Below the pieces are notes generated by a model. That model did no database searches. It was not told the origin of the DNA and worked only from the letters and a program-made list of their open reading frames with translations. Source: Bacillota bacterium (GTDB lineage: Bacteria > Bacillota > Thermosediminibacteria > Thermosediminibacterales > Thermosediminibacteraceae). Taken from it: a stretch of 8,395 nt of DNA. Both the position numbers and the translations under genes were made by a program. The stretch is from the NCBI GenBank assembly GCA_003242255.1, contig QGUT01000063.1, positions 1 to 8,395 of the forward strand, given 5' to 3'. This document shows, one piece after another, positions 1-5,270 of the stretch. The first letter of the stretch is position 1. Each line of letters begins with the position of its first letter.

Positions 1-57
1 TGTCTTAGGTGGTATTGTTTTGTCTTAAAAATACTTAGTTAAAACCACATTGAAACA

Positions 58-91
58 TCTTAAAATCAGTGAAAAAAATAAGATTTTAAGA
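58..91. repeat. Inverted repeat upstream of the hydrogenase gene
   Basis: TCTTAAAATC (58-67) is matched by GATTTTAAGA (82-91), a perfect 10-base inverted repeat around a 14-base A-rich spacer. It lies about 50 bases upstream of the hydrogenase start, a plausible place for an operator. The same leader carries five CTTA motifs (from 4, 24, 34, 59 and 93), with TGTCTTA occurring at both 1-7 and 21-27. The stem is A/T-rich and lacks a following T-run, so a terminator is unlikely. No known regulator motif (for example a Rex site) was recognised, and chance is possible in such A/T-rich DNA. Confidence 0.35.
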
Positions 92-139
92 GCTTAATTT
101 AGTTAATCAAAAAATATTGAGATAGGGGAGTGGAACGAT

Positions 140-1426
140 TTGAAGGAGAGCGTAAAGAAATTGAGGAGGAAAATTTATAAACTGGTGGCCGAACACGCCC
201 GGAAGCTGGACAACTTGCAGGACGTATATACGGCGGTTGTGGAATCGATAGGGGATAAACTGAGCCGGGAAGAAGCGGAAGCCCGGGTCCGGGCGGCTTT
301 GGGGACTTTTGAGGATGGGAAAATCCCTGAAGAAGTTGATTTTCCTTTTATTTCGGTGATAGAAAAGGCCTGCGCGGAACACGGTCCGGATTGCGGGTGT
401 AAAATGGTGTGCGAACCGAAAGCTTTTGAGGTAAGAGATGGAAAAGGGCCGACTATTGATCTTAATAAATGTATAGCCTGCGGACTCTGCATAGTGGCTT
501 GTCCCGAGGGCGCCATTACCGACAAAACGGAAATAGCTCAGACCATCAATTTGATCAAGAAAAATCCGAGAGTTTATGCAGTGCTGGCCCCGGCTTTCGC
601 GGGGCAGTTTGGACCTGAAATTAGCGAGGAACAGGTAAAGTCAGCTTTGCTCATGCTGGGCTTTTACGATGTCCTGGAAGTGGCCCTGGGGGCCGACATG
701 ATAACGGTCAAGGAGGCCCAAGAGTTCATCAGGCGCATGGACAGGGGCGATGAGTTCATGATAACGTCCTGCTGCTGCCCGCCTTTTGTAAGACTAGCCA
801 AGAGTTACCATGGGAAAATCGAAGGCATGGTGTCCGATTCGGTTTCGCCCATGGTGGCTATCGCTCGATTTATTAAAGCCGAGGACAAGGATGCGAAAGT
901 CGTTTTCATTGGGCCGTGCATAGCAAAAAAGACCGAAGCTAAATTGCCGGAACTCAAGGATGCGGTGGACTGCGTCCTGACTTTCGAAGAACTTTCAGCC
1001 ATCTTTGAAGGTTACAAAATAAACCTGTCTGAAATAAAAGTGAAAATGCCTATAGCTGATGCGTCCCACGACGGAAGAATTTACGCCCACACGGGCGGCG
1101 TCACATCAGCCATCGTGTCCAGCATAAAATCCATGAGGCCCGACATGAAAGTAAAGGCCTGCCAGGGGAACGGAATAAAAGAATGCAAGAGAATTCTCGA
1201 CGAAATAGAAAAAGGCACTCTGGATGCAAACTTCGTGGAAGGAATGGCCTGCGTCGGTGGATGCGTAGGAGGCCCGGGGGCTCTGATTCCAAAAGAGGAA
1301 GGAGCAAAAGAAGTCGATGATTTTGCAGCGAAAAGCAGCGTAAAGGAAGCCATTAATAACGAGGCTGCCAGAATACTTTACAGCAAGCACGTGGACAAAG
1401 TGAAATTGGAGTCTCACAGGATGTGA
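140..1426 (+). CDS. [FeFe]-hydrogenase-like protein, group B type, with one ferredoxin-type 4Fe-4S site
   Basis: This is probably a cytoplasmic iron-only hydrogenase for H2 evolution or uptake in fermentative metabolism. The start is TTG at 140, with AGGGGAG (124-130) nine bases upstream; no better ATG lies near. Of 428 residues, about 1-75 are a helical N-terminal region of unknown role. C78, C85, C87 and C91 could hold an extra Fe-S cluster, and C111/C114/C117/C121 form a classic CxxCxxCxxxCP 4Fe-4S motif. The H-cluster domain (from about 145) has all three signatures: L1 TSCCCPPF (209-216), L2 GPCIAKKTE (258-266) and L3 EGMACVGGCVGG (367-378). L1 has three consecutive cysteines where the well-studied group A enzymes have SCC. 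That form, together with GPC in place of MPC, fits group B as I recall it. There is no PAS domain or SLBB/2Fe-2S extension, so it does not look like a sensory or NAD-linked bifurcating subunit. No maturase (HydE/F/G) or partner subunit is in the window. Hydrogenase-like identity is firm; the group and physiological role are inferred. Confidence 0.88.
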   Translation: MKESVKKLRRKIYKLVAEHARKLDNLQDVYTAVVESIGDKLSREEAEARVRAALGTFEDGKIPEEVDFPFISVIEKACAEHGPDCGCKMVCEPKAFEVRDGKGPTIDLNKCIACGLCIVACPEGAITDKTEIAQTINLIKKNPRVYAVLAPAFAGQFGPEISEEQVKSALLMLGFYDVLEVALGADMITVKEAQEFIRRMDRGDEFMITSCCCPPFVRLAKSYHGKIEGMVSDSVSPMVAIARFIKAEDKDAKVVFIGPCIAKKTEAKLPELKDAVDCVLTFEELSAIFEGYKINLSEIKVKMPIADASHDGRIYAHTGGVTSAIVSSIKSMRPDMKVKACQGNGIKECKRILDEIEKGTLDANFVEGMACVGGCVGGPGALIPKEEGAKEVDDFAAKSSVKEAINNEAARILYSKHVDKVKLESHRM

Positions 1427-1718
1427 AAAAAATGAGACCTACCATGCCAAAAGCAATTTTCCGAAAAGTGTAATGTGCCACAGTTTCGTTAAATAGCTCC
1501 CTATTTCTGGTGAGTTGCCCCAAGGTATTTACTAAGTTGGTCAAGAATAACAACCAGCATAGCACCAAAGGGGTTTTGCCGGCCATATCAACTCCAAAGT
1601 ATAGCCTTTTGTAAACAGATAAAGGATACATTTAATCGGTCGAAAATATATTGCTGCATATGAATTATGGTTTGAATTGGGGCGTGATGATTTCATATAA
1701 CTTTTTCGCGCTGGGGTA
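1427..1718. other. Non-coding spacer, possibly with a decayed minus-strand gene or IS remnant
   Basis: No intact gene is seen in this roughly 290-base stretch. On the minus strand a run from a possible ATG at 1631 is open and continues antisense into the hydrogenase gene. It encodes a hydrophobic stretch, then LTRNRELFNETVAHY, with no convincing ribosome binding site or natural end. Another minus frame reads a short coherent piece including AMLVVILDQLSKYLG (bases 1562-1518) and stops at 1501. Switching of coding-like character between frames is what a frameshifted, decayed transposase or other pseudogene would look like, but I cannot name the family. The hydrogenase gene has no strong terminator; a weak GTCTCA/TGAGAC repeat (1411-1416 and 1433-1438) spans its stop. 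Bases 1632-1718 show nothing beyond A/T-rich DNA ahead of the next promoter. Confidence 0.3.
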
Positions 1719-1747
1719 TTGACATAAAGGGCAAAGGCATGTAAAAT
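1719..1747 (+). promoter_or_regulatory. Sigma-A type promoter of the 5S rRNA-tRNA operon
   Basis: TTGACA (1719-1724) and TAAAAT (1742-1747) are separated by exactly 17 bases, a near-consensus housekeeping promoter. An A/T-rich stretch just upstream (about 1688-1706) could act as an UP element. Transcription would start near 1754, giving a leader of about 20 bases before the 5S rRNA. This is the strongest promoter match in the window and suits a highly expressed stable-RNA unit. Confidence 0.8.
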
Positions 1748-1775
1748 TTATAAGTGTAAAGCGAAGAATGAAAGA

Positions 1776-1891
1776 TTTCGGTGGCCATGGCGGAGGGGAA
1801 ACACCGGTTCCCATCCCGAACACAAAGGTTAAGCCCTCCAGCGCCGATGGTACTGGGGAGTGTTCCCCGGGAGAGTAGGACGCTGCCGAAA
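1776..1891 (+). rRNA. rrf: 5S ribosomal RNA
   Basis: This encodes the 5S RNA of the large ribosomal subunit. Terminal strands pair to form helix I (TTTCGGTGGC at the 5' end with GCTGCCGAAA at the 3' end). Between them are the conserved bacterial 5S segments, including CCCATCCCGAACAC and the GCCGATGGTACTG region. The length of about 116 nt is normal; ends may be off by one or two bases. It stands alone, directly behind its own promoter, with no 16S or 23S gene upstream in this window. Two tRNAs follow, the first after about 16 bases, so it should be processed from a common 5S-tRNA transcript. Confidence 0.95.
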
Positions 1892-1907
1892 TCTTTAAAT
1901 ATGGCGT

Positions 1908-1982
1908 TCCTCGATAGCTCAGCGGTAGAGCATCCGGCTGTTAACCGGAGGGTCGTAGGTTCGAATCCTACTCGAGGAGCCA
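1908..1982 (+). tRNA. tRNA-Asn, anticodon GTT
   Basis: A full cloverleaf is present: acceptor TCCTCGA/TCGAGGA, D-stem GCTC/GAGC, anticodon stem TCCGG/CCGGA, T-stem GTAGG/CCTAC, discriminator G, and an encoded CCA (1980-1982). The anticodon loop CTGTTAA gives GTT (1940-1942), hence asparagine. The GUN anticodon makes it a natural substrate for queuosine at position 34, and queG lies downstream. Position 8 is U (1915), the site that ThiI converts to 4-thiouridine; thiI is also in this window. Confidence 0.97.
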
Positions 1983-1991
1983 TTTTTAACT

Positions 1992-2079
1992 GCAGGGATG
2001 GTGGAACTGGCAGACACGCTACTTTGAGGGGGTAGTGGAGGTTCACTCCGTGCGGGTTCAAATCCCGCTCCCTGCACCA
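1992..2079 (+). tRNA. tRNA-Leu, anticodon GAG
   Basis: This is a class II tRNA with a long variable arm (about 2036-2050, TGGAG/CTCCG-like pairing). The acceptor is GCAGGGA/TCCCTGC, the T-stem GCGGG/CCCGC, the discriminator A2076, and CCA is encoded (2077-2079). The anticodon stem CTACT/GGTAG encloses the loop TTGAGGG, giving anticodon GAG (2026-2028), which reads CUC and CUU leucine codons. U8 is present (1999). It starts 9 bases after the CCA of tRNA-Asn and is the last RNA of the operon, followed within 10 bases by a terminator. Confidence 0.97.
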
Positions 2080-2087
2080 AGAAAATC

Positions 2088-2119
2088 AAAGTTTTCGAGG
2101 TGTGCTCGAAAACTTTTTT
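2088..2119 (+). terminator. Strong intrinsic terminator of the 5S-tRNA operon
   Basis: AAAGTTTTCGAG (2088-2099) pairs perfectly with CTCGAAAACTTT (2105-2116) around a 5-base loop. The 3' arm runs into TTTTTT (2114-2119), followed by further T-rich DNA. Its place directly behind tRNA-Leu fits the end of the stable-RNA transcript. Confidence 0.9.
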
Positions 2120-2149
2120 GTTTTATTAAGAGTAATTTCTAACGAGCTA

Positions 2150-2168
2150 GAGCCTTCGGGCTTTTTTA
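2150..2168 (+). terminator. Second short hairpin with UUCG loop and T-run, ahead of queG
   Basis: GAGCC (2150-2154) pairs with GGCTT (2159-2163, one G-T pair) around TTCG, an especially stable C(UUCG)G tetraloop, and a T-run follows. It may be a back-up terminator for the tRNA operon or a leader hairpin that tunes queG, which starts 22 bases later. I found no convincing preQ1 riboswitch or T-box core beside it. Confidence 0.6.
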
Positions 2169-2189
2169 TTTTATTGATGGAGATGAGAC

Positions 2190-3197
2190 ATGATCGAGAA
2201 AAAAGAACAAATTAGGTATTTCGCCAAACGAATAGGGTTTGACAAAATCGGCTTTGCCAGTGCCGAGCCTTTTTGGGATGAAAAAGAATTTTTGATGGAG
2301 AGAAAAAAAGCTGGACTTTTTCTGCCCTTCGAAGAAAGCGACATCGAGCTCAGGTGTCACCCCGAAAGGCATCTTGCTGGGGCAAAGACGATTATCTGCT
2401 TTGCGATAAGCTATTATTTTGAAAAACCGGAGGACCCCGAGGAAAGTCCGGAACCCCTTGGGATTATATCGAGATACGCTTCCCGGTGTGATTATCACGA
2501 TGTGCTTTTTCAAAAATTAAAGTTAGTGGCCGATTTTATCCATTCCATGTGGGGGGCCCGATCGAAAATATTCGTCGATTCGGGGGGCCTTTTGGAAAGG
2601 GCAGCTGCCCGGCGGGCTGGAATAGGGTGGATTGGCCAGAACACCTGCCTTTTCACCGAAGAGTTCGGCTCCTGGGTGTTTTTGGGGGAACTCCTGACCG
2701 ATTTGGAAATAGAGCCGGATCTTCCTTGCCGCAGCTTATGCGATAACTGCGGCCGGTGTATCAAGGCCTGTCCGACGGGAGCTCTCGAAAAACCGTATCG
2801 ATTAAATCCTTCCCGCTGCCTTTCGTATATTACCCAAATGAGGGGAACGATTCCGGAAGACTTTAGAAAGTTCCTGGGGATGAGGATCTTTGGCTGCGAT
2901 ATTTGCCAGGAAGCGTGCCCTAAAAACAAAAAAATCATTCCTGTTGACCACAAAGAGCTTATGCTGGACTATAGAATGGAAAGGCGCCTTACAAAATTGA
3001 TTTTTATGGATAAAGCGGAATTCGACAAAAACTTTAAGCTCACTCCTGTTGCCTGGCGAGGCAGAAATGTGCTTCGCCGCAATGCAGTGGTTGCTTTGGC
3101 AAACAGCGGTGGTGAGTATAGGGGCTTTTTCGAAAAGCTCCTCTCGGACCCTTCGCCGGTGATAAGGGAGCACGCCCTGTGGGCTTTGAAAAAATAA
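2190..3197 (+). CDS. queG: Epoxyqueuosine reductase QueG
   Basis: QueG is a cytoplasmic cobalamin- and Fe-S-dependent enzyme that catalyses the last step of queuosine synthesis, reducing epoxyqueuosine to queuosine at position 34 of GUN-anticodon tRNAs. The ATG at 2190 has GGAG at 2179-2182. Of 335 residues, the N-terminal half (about 1-175) is the cobalamin-binding catalytic part. It contains the conserved block FVDSGGLLERAAARRAG (128-144) followed by GWIGQN (146-151); D130 matches the family's proposed acid. Two 4Fe-4S motifs follow: C184/C187/C190/C194 (CDNCGRCIKACP) and C210 with C236/C239/C243 (CDICQEACP). The tail (about 293-335) resembles a single HEAT-like repeat. The protein is somewhat shorter than the roughly 380 residues of E. 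coli and B. subtilis QueG, consistent with a trimmed repeat region. tRNA-Asn(GTT), a queuosine substrate, is encoded just upstream. No clear promoter of its own was seen. Confidence 0.95.
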   Translation: MIEKKEQIRYFAKRIGFDKIGFASAEPFWDEKEFLMERKKAGLFLPFEESDIELRCHPERHLAGAKTIICFAISYYFEKPEDPEESPEPLGIISRYASRCDYHDVLFQKLKLVADFIHSMWGARSKIFVDSGGLLERAAARRAGIGWIGQNTCLFTEEFGSWVFLGELLTDLEIEPDLPCRSLCDNCGRCIKACPTGALEKPYRLNPSRCLSYITQMRGTIPEDFRKFLGMRIFGCDICQEACPKNKKIIPVDHKELMLDYRMERRLTKLIFMDKAEFDKNFKLTPVAWRGRNVLRRNAVVALANSGGEYRGFFEKLLSDPSPVIREHALWALKK

Positions 3198-3219
3198 AAG
3201 GCAGTCGAAAGACTGCCTT
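3198..3219. terminator. Bidirectional hairpin between queG and the spore-coat genes
   Basis: AAGGCAGTC (3198-3206) and GACTGCCTT (3211-3219) form a perfect 9-bp stem with a GAAA loop. It begins right after the queG stop and sits 4 bases from the 3' end of the convergent minus-strand gene. Plus-strand transcripts get a short GTTTT tail. Minus-strand transcripts get a better T-tract (complement of 3189-3199), so it probably serves both directions. Confidence 0.85.
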
Positions 3220-3222
3220 GTT

Positions 3223-3435
3223 TTACTGCGGTTTATACCATCCTTTTTGAAGCATAAAGTCGAAAATCATCTTGGCATTTTGCTGCTCTTCGTCCTGAAT
3301 CTGGCGGAGGGCATTTCTTACAGCTTCGTTGGAGGATTCCATAATAGCCGTCTCGTAGACGTTGGACAGGTATTTCATAGTCATGAGCATGTCGTTCAAA
3401 ATATCTTTGTCAGCAATGGTAACTGTTTGATGCAT
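3223..3435 (-). CDS. Small CotF-like spore coat protein
   Basis: This is a 70-residue all-helical protein. LNDMLMTMKYLSNVYETAIM (13-32) followed by ESSNEAVRNALRQIQDEEQQ (33-52) and a terminal QKGWYKPQ match the pattern of CotF-type coat proteins in sporulating Firmicutes, which adopt a ferritin-like helical hairpin in the spore coat. I chose ATG at 3435, preceded by AAGGAGGTG (3456-3448). The spacing of 12 bases is slightly long. The GTG at 3450 falls inside that ribosome binding site and is unlikely to be a start. It is the second gene of a two-gene minus-strand unit, 31 bases behind its relative. No signal peptide or membrane segment is visible. The family call is by residue pattern; the exact coat role is unknown. 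Confidence 0.78.
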   Translation of the reverse strand: MHQTVTIADKDILNDMLMTMKYLSNVYETAIMESSNEAVRNALRQIQDEEQQNAKMIFDFMLQKGWYKPQ

Positions 3436-3447
3436 AATAAAAAAACG

Positions 3448-3456
3448 CACCTCCTT
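3448..3456 (-). promoter_or_regulatory. Ribosome binding site of the CotF-like gene
   Basis: On the minus strand this reads AAGGAGGTG, a nearly full complement to the 16S rRNA 3' end. It decides the start: the GTG inside it cannot be used, leaving ATG at 3435. Confidence 0.75.
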
Positions 3457-3466
3457 TTTTATTTAA

Positions 3467-3676
3467 TTATGAAGAGGGGGGCTGGATTCCGGCTTGGTTC
3501 AAAAGGTTTGTGATAGTGTCGATATGATGCTGTTCCCTGGTAGCTAAATTTTTGAGCAAGCTCGCTATTTGCGGGTCCTGTACCTGGCCGGCGTAAAAAT
3601 TGCACTTTGTGACGCTTATCTGTTCATGGCTCAGCGTGTCTTGCAAGTATAATTTTTCTTTTTGGGTAAGCTGCAC
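3467..3676 (-). CDS. Small ferritin-like spore coat-type protein
   Basis: This is a helical protein of about 69 residues. The longest open frame starts with GTG at 3691, but GGAGG (3689-3685) is the ribosome binding site, so the real start is GTG at 3676 (spacing 8) or 3679 (spacing 5). The order LTQKEKLYLQDTLSHEQISV, then CNFYAGQVQDPQIASLLKNL, then ATREQHHIDTITNLLNQAG resembles short clostridial spore coat proteins. HEQ in helix 1 and an ExxH (EQHH) in helix 2 recall half of a ferritin/rubrerythrin metal site, although metal binding is only an inference. It is the first gene of the minus-strand pair, with the CotF-like gene downstream. A sporulation sigma-factor promoter is expected in 3692-3780 on the minus strand, but I could not place one with confidence. 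Confidence 0.7.
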   Translation of the reverse strand: MQLTQKEKLYLQDTLSHEQISVTKCNFYAGQVQDPQIASLLKNLATREQHHIDTITNLLNQAGIQPPSS

Positions 3677-3746
3677 CACAACCACCTCCACGCTTATTTT
3701 TTCCCCCGTATTTTTTTATATTCGTGGGAAAAAATAGCTTTTGAAG

Positions 3747-3775
3747 TTGAATTGCCCTCTTTAATTTAATAAAAT
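3747..3775 (+). promoter_or_regulatory. Candidate promoter for the ModE-like/cysteine desulfurase/thiI operon
   Basis: TTGAAT (3747-3752) and TAAAAT (3770-3775) are 17 bases apart; the -10 hexamer is the same as that of the 5S operon promoter. It would start transcription near 3782, leaving a very short leader of about 12 bases before the ATG at 3794. A weaker overlapping alternative is TTGAAG (3741-3746) with TTTAAT (3765-3770). The region is A/T-rich, so chance matches are possible. Confidence 0.45.
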
Positions 3776-3793
3776 TGACTTAGGGTGAAAATA

Positions 3794-4138
3794 ATGGAAG
3801 TTAAATTTAAGGTTTGGATAGAACACGAGGGCGAGTTGGTCTTTGGCGAAGGCATTTACAGGCTATTGCAGTTGGTGGAAAGGTACGGTTCCATCAACAG
3901 GGCGGCTCAAGCCCTGAGTATGTCATACAGACAAGCATGGGGTAAAATAAAAACTGTAGAAAAAAGATTGGGCATAGAACTCTTGGAGAGGCACAAAGGC
4001 GGAAAATACGGAGGAGGAGCTGTTCTGACTGAAGAGGCAAGAGAAATCATGAAGCGGTATGGGGGATTGATTGAGAAAATAGACGAACGTATAAAGGAGT
4101 GGTCGCGCAGTGGAAACGAGAGAGGTTTACTTGGATAA
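3794..4138 (+). CDS. Single-domain ModE-like winged-helix transcriptional regulator
   Basis: This is a 114-residue DNA-binding protein resembling the N-terminal domain of ModE, the molybdate-responsive regulator, and the related LysR-type helix-turn-helix. The region SINRAAQALSMSYRQAWGKI (33-52) with EKRLGIELLER (56-66) is the recognition-helix block, and the Gly-rich GGKYGGGAVLTEEA (69-82) is the typical wing. The C-terminal molybdate-binding (MOP) domain is missing, so the signal it senses is unknown; many anaerobes carry such one-domain forms. The ATG at 3794 has AGGGTG (3782-3787) upstream; a GTG at 3785 lies within that site. It is first in an operon, and its 3' end overlaps the cysteine desulfurase by 29 bases, which implies tight co-expression. 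It may autoregulate the sulfur-transfer genes, but no operator was identified. Confidence 0.82.
   Translation: MEVKFKVWIEHEGELVFGEGIYRLLQLVERYGSINRAAQALSMSYRQAWGKIKTVEKRLGIELLERHKGGKYGGGAVLTEEAREIMKRYGGLIEKIDERIKEWSRSGNERGLLG
4094..4099 (+). promoter_or_regulatory. Ribosome binding site of the cysteine desulfurase inside the upstream gene
   Basis: AAGGAG at 4094-4099 lies within the end of the regulator gene, 10 bases ahead of the GTG at 4110. It supports that start, which gives the family's usual N-terminus (VYLDNSATT). Confidence 0.7.
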
Positions 4139-5267
4139 CAGCGCTACTACGAAAGTCGCCCAAGAAGCTGTCGATGCGATGGTCCATGCATTGACCCAAG
4201 CTTTCGGCAATCCTTCTTCGCTCCATCGAAAAGGTATGGAAGCCGAAAAAATAGTCAGTGAATCGCGGCAAAAAATAGCTTCGGCTTTAGGGGTTAAAGC
4301 GAGGGAAATTTACTTTACATCGGGCGGCACTGAATCCAACAATCTGGCCATAAAGGGAACGGCCTACGCCCGAAAGCGCTACGGAAAACACATGATAACC
4401 ACGTCGATAGAACATCCGTCGGTGCTGGAAGCCTTTATGCAATTGGAAAAAGATGGGTTTAACGTCACTTATCTTAAGGTGGATGATAAGGGGCACATAG
4501 ATTTAGAAGAATTAAAGCATGCGATGAGACCGGATACCATCCTGGTGAGCATTATGTACGTGAACAATGAAGTAGGATCGATACAGCCCATCCAGGATGC
4601 AGCAAAAATTATTTCGCAAAACAAAAATACCGTTTTTCACGTCGACGCGGTCCAGGCTTTTGGAAAGATTCCACTTATTCCCAATCTTTCCGGCATACAC
4701 CTCCTGTCGTTGAGTGCCCACAAGGTATACGGACCCAAAGGAGTGGGTGCGCTGTTCGTCAGAGGAGGGACGAAGGTAGATCCTCTGATTAACGGTGGAG
4801 GTCAGGAAGAAGGGTTGCGCTCGGGCACAGAAAACGTCCCGGGAATAGCAGGCTTTTCAGCGGCAGCGGAACTCGCATTTAAAAATTTAAGCCTTTGGCA
4901 ACAAAGGATGAGAGAATTAAAGGAGAGGTTGAAAAACGGCATTCTTTCGGAAATACCGGACACAGTTTTGAATGGGCCGGAGGACGGTGCGCCACACATT
5001 CTAAATATATCTTTCCTTGGGACAAAAGCGGAGGTCCTCCTTCATGCGTTGGAAATGCACGGCATATACGTATCTACCGGTTCGGCCTGTTCGTCGCATA
5101 AAAACGCAAAGAGCCACGTGCTCCTAGCTATGGGCAAAACGCCTGAAGAGATAGAAGGGGCTATTCGTTTTAGCCTGTCGCCGTTCCTCTCTTTTGAAGA
5201 TATAGATTATACTGTGGAAGTGCTGAAAAAAGAAGTAAACGAATTAAGAAAATATGTTCGGAGGTAA
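4110..5267 (+). CDS. Cysteine desulfurase, NifS/IscS family (NifZ-like, partner of ThiI)
   Basis: This PLP enzyme takes sulfur from cysteine as a protein persulfide and releases alanine. Next to thiI it most likely feeds ThiI, like B. subtilis NifZ, rather than building Fe-S clusters generally. Of 385 residues (normal length), visible signatures are YLDNSATT (7-14), the PLP contacts GGTESNN (72-78), H102 (EHPS), NNE (152-154) and D179/Q182 (HVDAVQ), the Schiff-base lysine K205 (SAHKVYGPKG), and the sulfur-carrying C327 in STGSACSS. The loop after C327 is the long, mobile class I type. GTG at 4110 is the start. It overlaps the regulator by 29 bases, and its stop codon directly follows the thiI ribosome binding site (GGAGG at 5260-5264), so the two are translationally close. 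The family is certain; the sulfur acceptor is inferred from context. Confidence 0.95.
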   Translation: METREVYLDNSATTKVAQEAVDAMVHALTQAFGNPSSLHRKGMEAEKIVSESRQKIASALGVKAREIYFTSGGTESNNLAIKGTAYARKRYGKHMITTSIEHPSVLEAFMQLEKDGFNVTYLKVDDKGHIDLEELKHAMRPDTILVSIMYVNNEVGSIQPIQDAAKIISQNKNTVFHVDAVQAFGKIPLIPNLSGIHLLSLSAHKVYGPKGVGALFVRGGTKVDPLINGGGQEEGLRSGTENVPGIAGFSAAAELAFKNLSLWQQRMRELKERLKNGILSEIPDTVLNGPEDGAPHILNISFLGTKAEVLLHALEMHGIYVSTGSACSSHKNAKSHVLLAMGKTPEEIEGAIRFSLSPFLSFEDIDYTVEVLKKEVNELRKYVRR

Positions 5268-5270
5268 CAA

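Noticed and set aside
1..139. Rex-type operator upstream of the hydrogenase
   Set aside because: TTAGTTAA stretches are present, but no full TTGTTAA-N4-TTAACAA-like palindrome was found.
1411..1438. GTCTCA/TGAGAC hairpin across the hydrogenase stop as a terminator
   Set aside because: The stem is only 6 bp with a long loop and no T-run follows on the plus strand.
1781..2035. Plus-strand open frame across the 5S rRNA and tRNAs
   Set aside because: It lies entirely inside structured RNA genes and has no ribosome binding site.
1693..2061. Minus-strand open frame with RVGFEPTTLRLTAGCSTAEL
   Set aside because: This is the well-known spurious protein read antisense to tRNA genes; the region is fully explained by 5S rRNA and two tRNAs.
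2120..2189. preQ1 riboswitch or T-box ahead of queG
   Set aside because: The leader lacks the conserved preQ1-I core and any T-box sequence; only a short UUCG hairpin with a T-run is visible.
2549..2746. Plus-strand open frame inside queG, and minus-strand frames overlapping queG (2166-2513, 2510-2953, 2802-3173)
   Set aside because: All are shadows of queG, whose frame has clear catalytic and Fe-S motifs.
3436..3450. GTG start at 3450 adding five residues to the CotF-like protein
   Set aside because: The GTG is part of the AAGGAGGTG ribosome binding site, so translation should start at the ATG at 3435.
3677..3691. GTG start at 3691 for the upstream spore-coat protein
   Set aside because: The GGAGG ribosome binding site (3689-3685) lies inside this extension; GTG at 3676 or 3679 is correctly spaced.
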